From the NCBI GenBank assembly GCA_017649745.1, contig JAGCGE010000325.1, positions 1 through 5,365 on the forward strand: 5,365 bases of DNA, read 5' to 3'. This document shows positions 5,325 through 5,365 of the stretch, in pieces. The DNA is from Clostridiales bacterium (lineage in GTDB: Bacteria > Bacillota_A > Clostridia > Saccharofermentanales > Saccharofermentanaceae). The notes under the pieces were generated by a model that ran no database searches, was not told where the DNA came from, and was given only the letters and a program-made list of their open reading frames with translations. The position numbers and the translations under genes were made by a program. Numbering within the stretch: position 1 is the stretch's first letter; every line of letters starts with the position of its first letter.

Positions 5325-5365
5325 GTAAATAATATTATCGACTCGTCTTTTTTCTGATTTCTCTA

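Noticed and set aside
4900..5328. 142-codon plus-strand frame opposite the HEAT-repeat gene
   Set aside because: The minus strand gives periodic HEAT repeats with a promoter, extended Shine-Dalgarno and terminator. The plus frame is a low-complexity Ala/Ser/Leu shadow that starts just after the terminator without a binding site.

Overview
The window looks like chromosomal DNA of a low-to-moderate-GC Gram-positive bacterium, most likely an anaerobic Clostridia-type member of the Bacillota. The evidence is the strong purine-rich ribosome binding sites, the AT-rich intergenic spacers, the frequent GTG/TTG starts, and a CdaA-type diadenylate cyclase joined to a YbbR (CdaR-like) domain. The genus cannot be named from the sequence alone. 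I see no mobile element, CRISPR array, rRNA or tRNA.

Layout. (1) Positions 1-512, minus strand: the first 170 codons of a branched-chain amino acid aminotransferase (IlvE type), running off the left edge. (2) Positions 513-670: an AT-rich divergent spacer with a good -10 box for ilvE and a weak one for the rightward genes. (3) Positions 671-3331, plus strand: three tightly packed genes, namely a PHP-family metal-dependent phosphoesterase, an N-acetylglucosamine-6-phosphate deacetylase (NagA, GTG start 1 nt after the PHP stop), and a Crp/Fnr-family regulator starting 2 nt after nagA. They are almost certainly one transcription unit. (4) Positions 3332-3383: a short spacer with a perfect extended -10 promoter inside AT-rich dyad symmetry. 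(5) Positions 3384-4799: one long membrane protein that combines a CdaA-type c-di-AMP synthase with a C-terminal transmembrane helix and a single YbbR domain. (6) Positions 4814-4848: a strong, apparently bidirectional terminator. (7) Positions 4887-5228, minus strand: a small HEAT-repeat protein with its own promoter. (8) Positions 5262-5365: AT-rich upstream DNA with inverted repeats.

How the genes may work together. NagA makes glucosamine-6-phosphate, which feeds either glycolysis or, through GlmM, UDP-GlcNAc and peptidoglycan. In many Bacillota the cyclase CdaA, its regulator CdaR and GlmM are encoded together and interact physically. Here a NagA operon sits beside a cyclase already fused to a CdaR-like domain, with no glmM in view. 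The Crp/Fnr regulator lacks the cAMP-contacting arginine and carries a cysteine cluster just before its helix-turn-helix, so it may sense redox state, metal or an unknown ligand. A regulatory link between it and the two flanking units is inference. The clearest unusual points are the CdaA-YbbR fusion and the cysteine-bearing Crp/Fnr protein.
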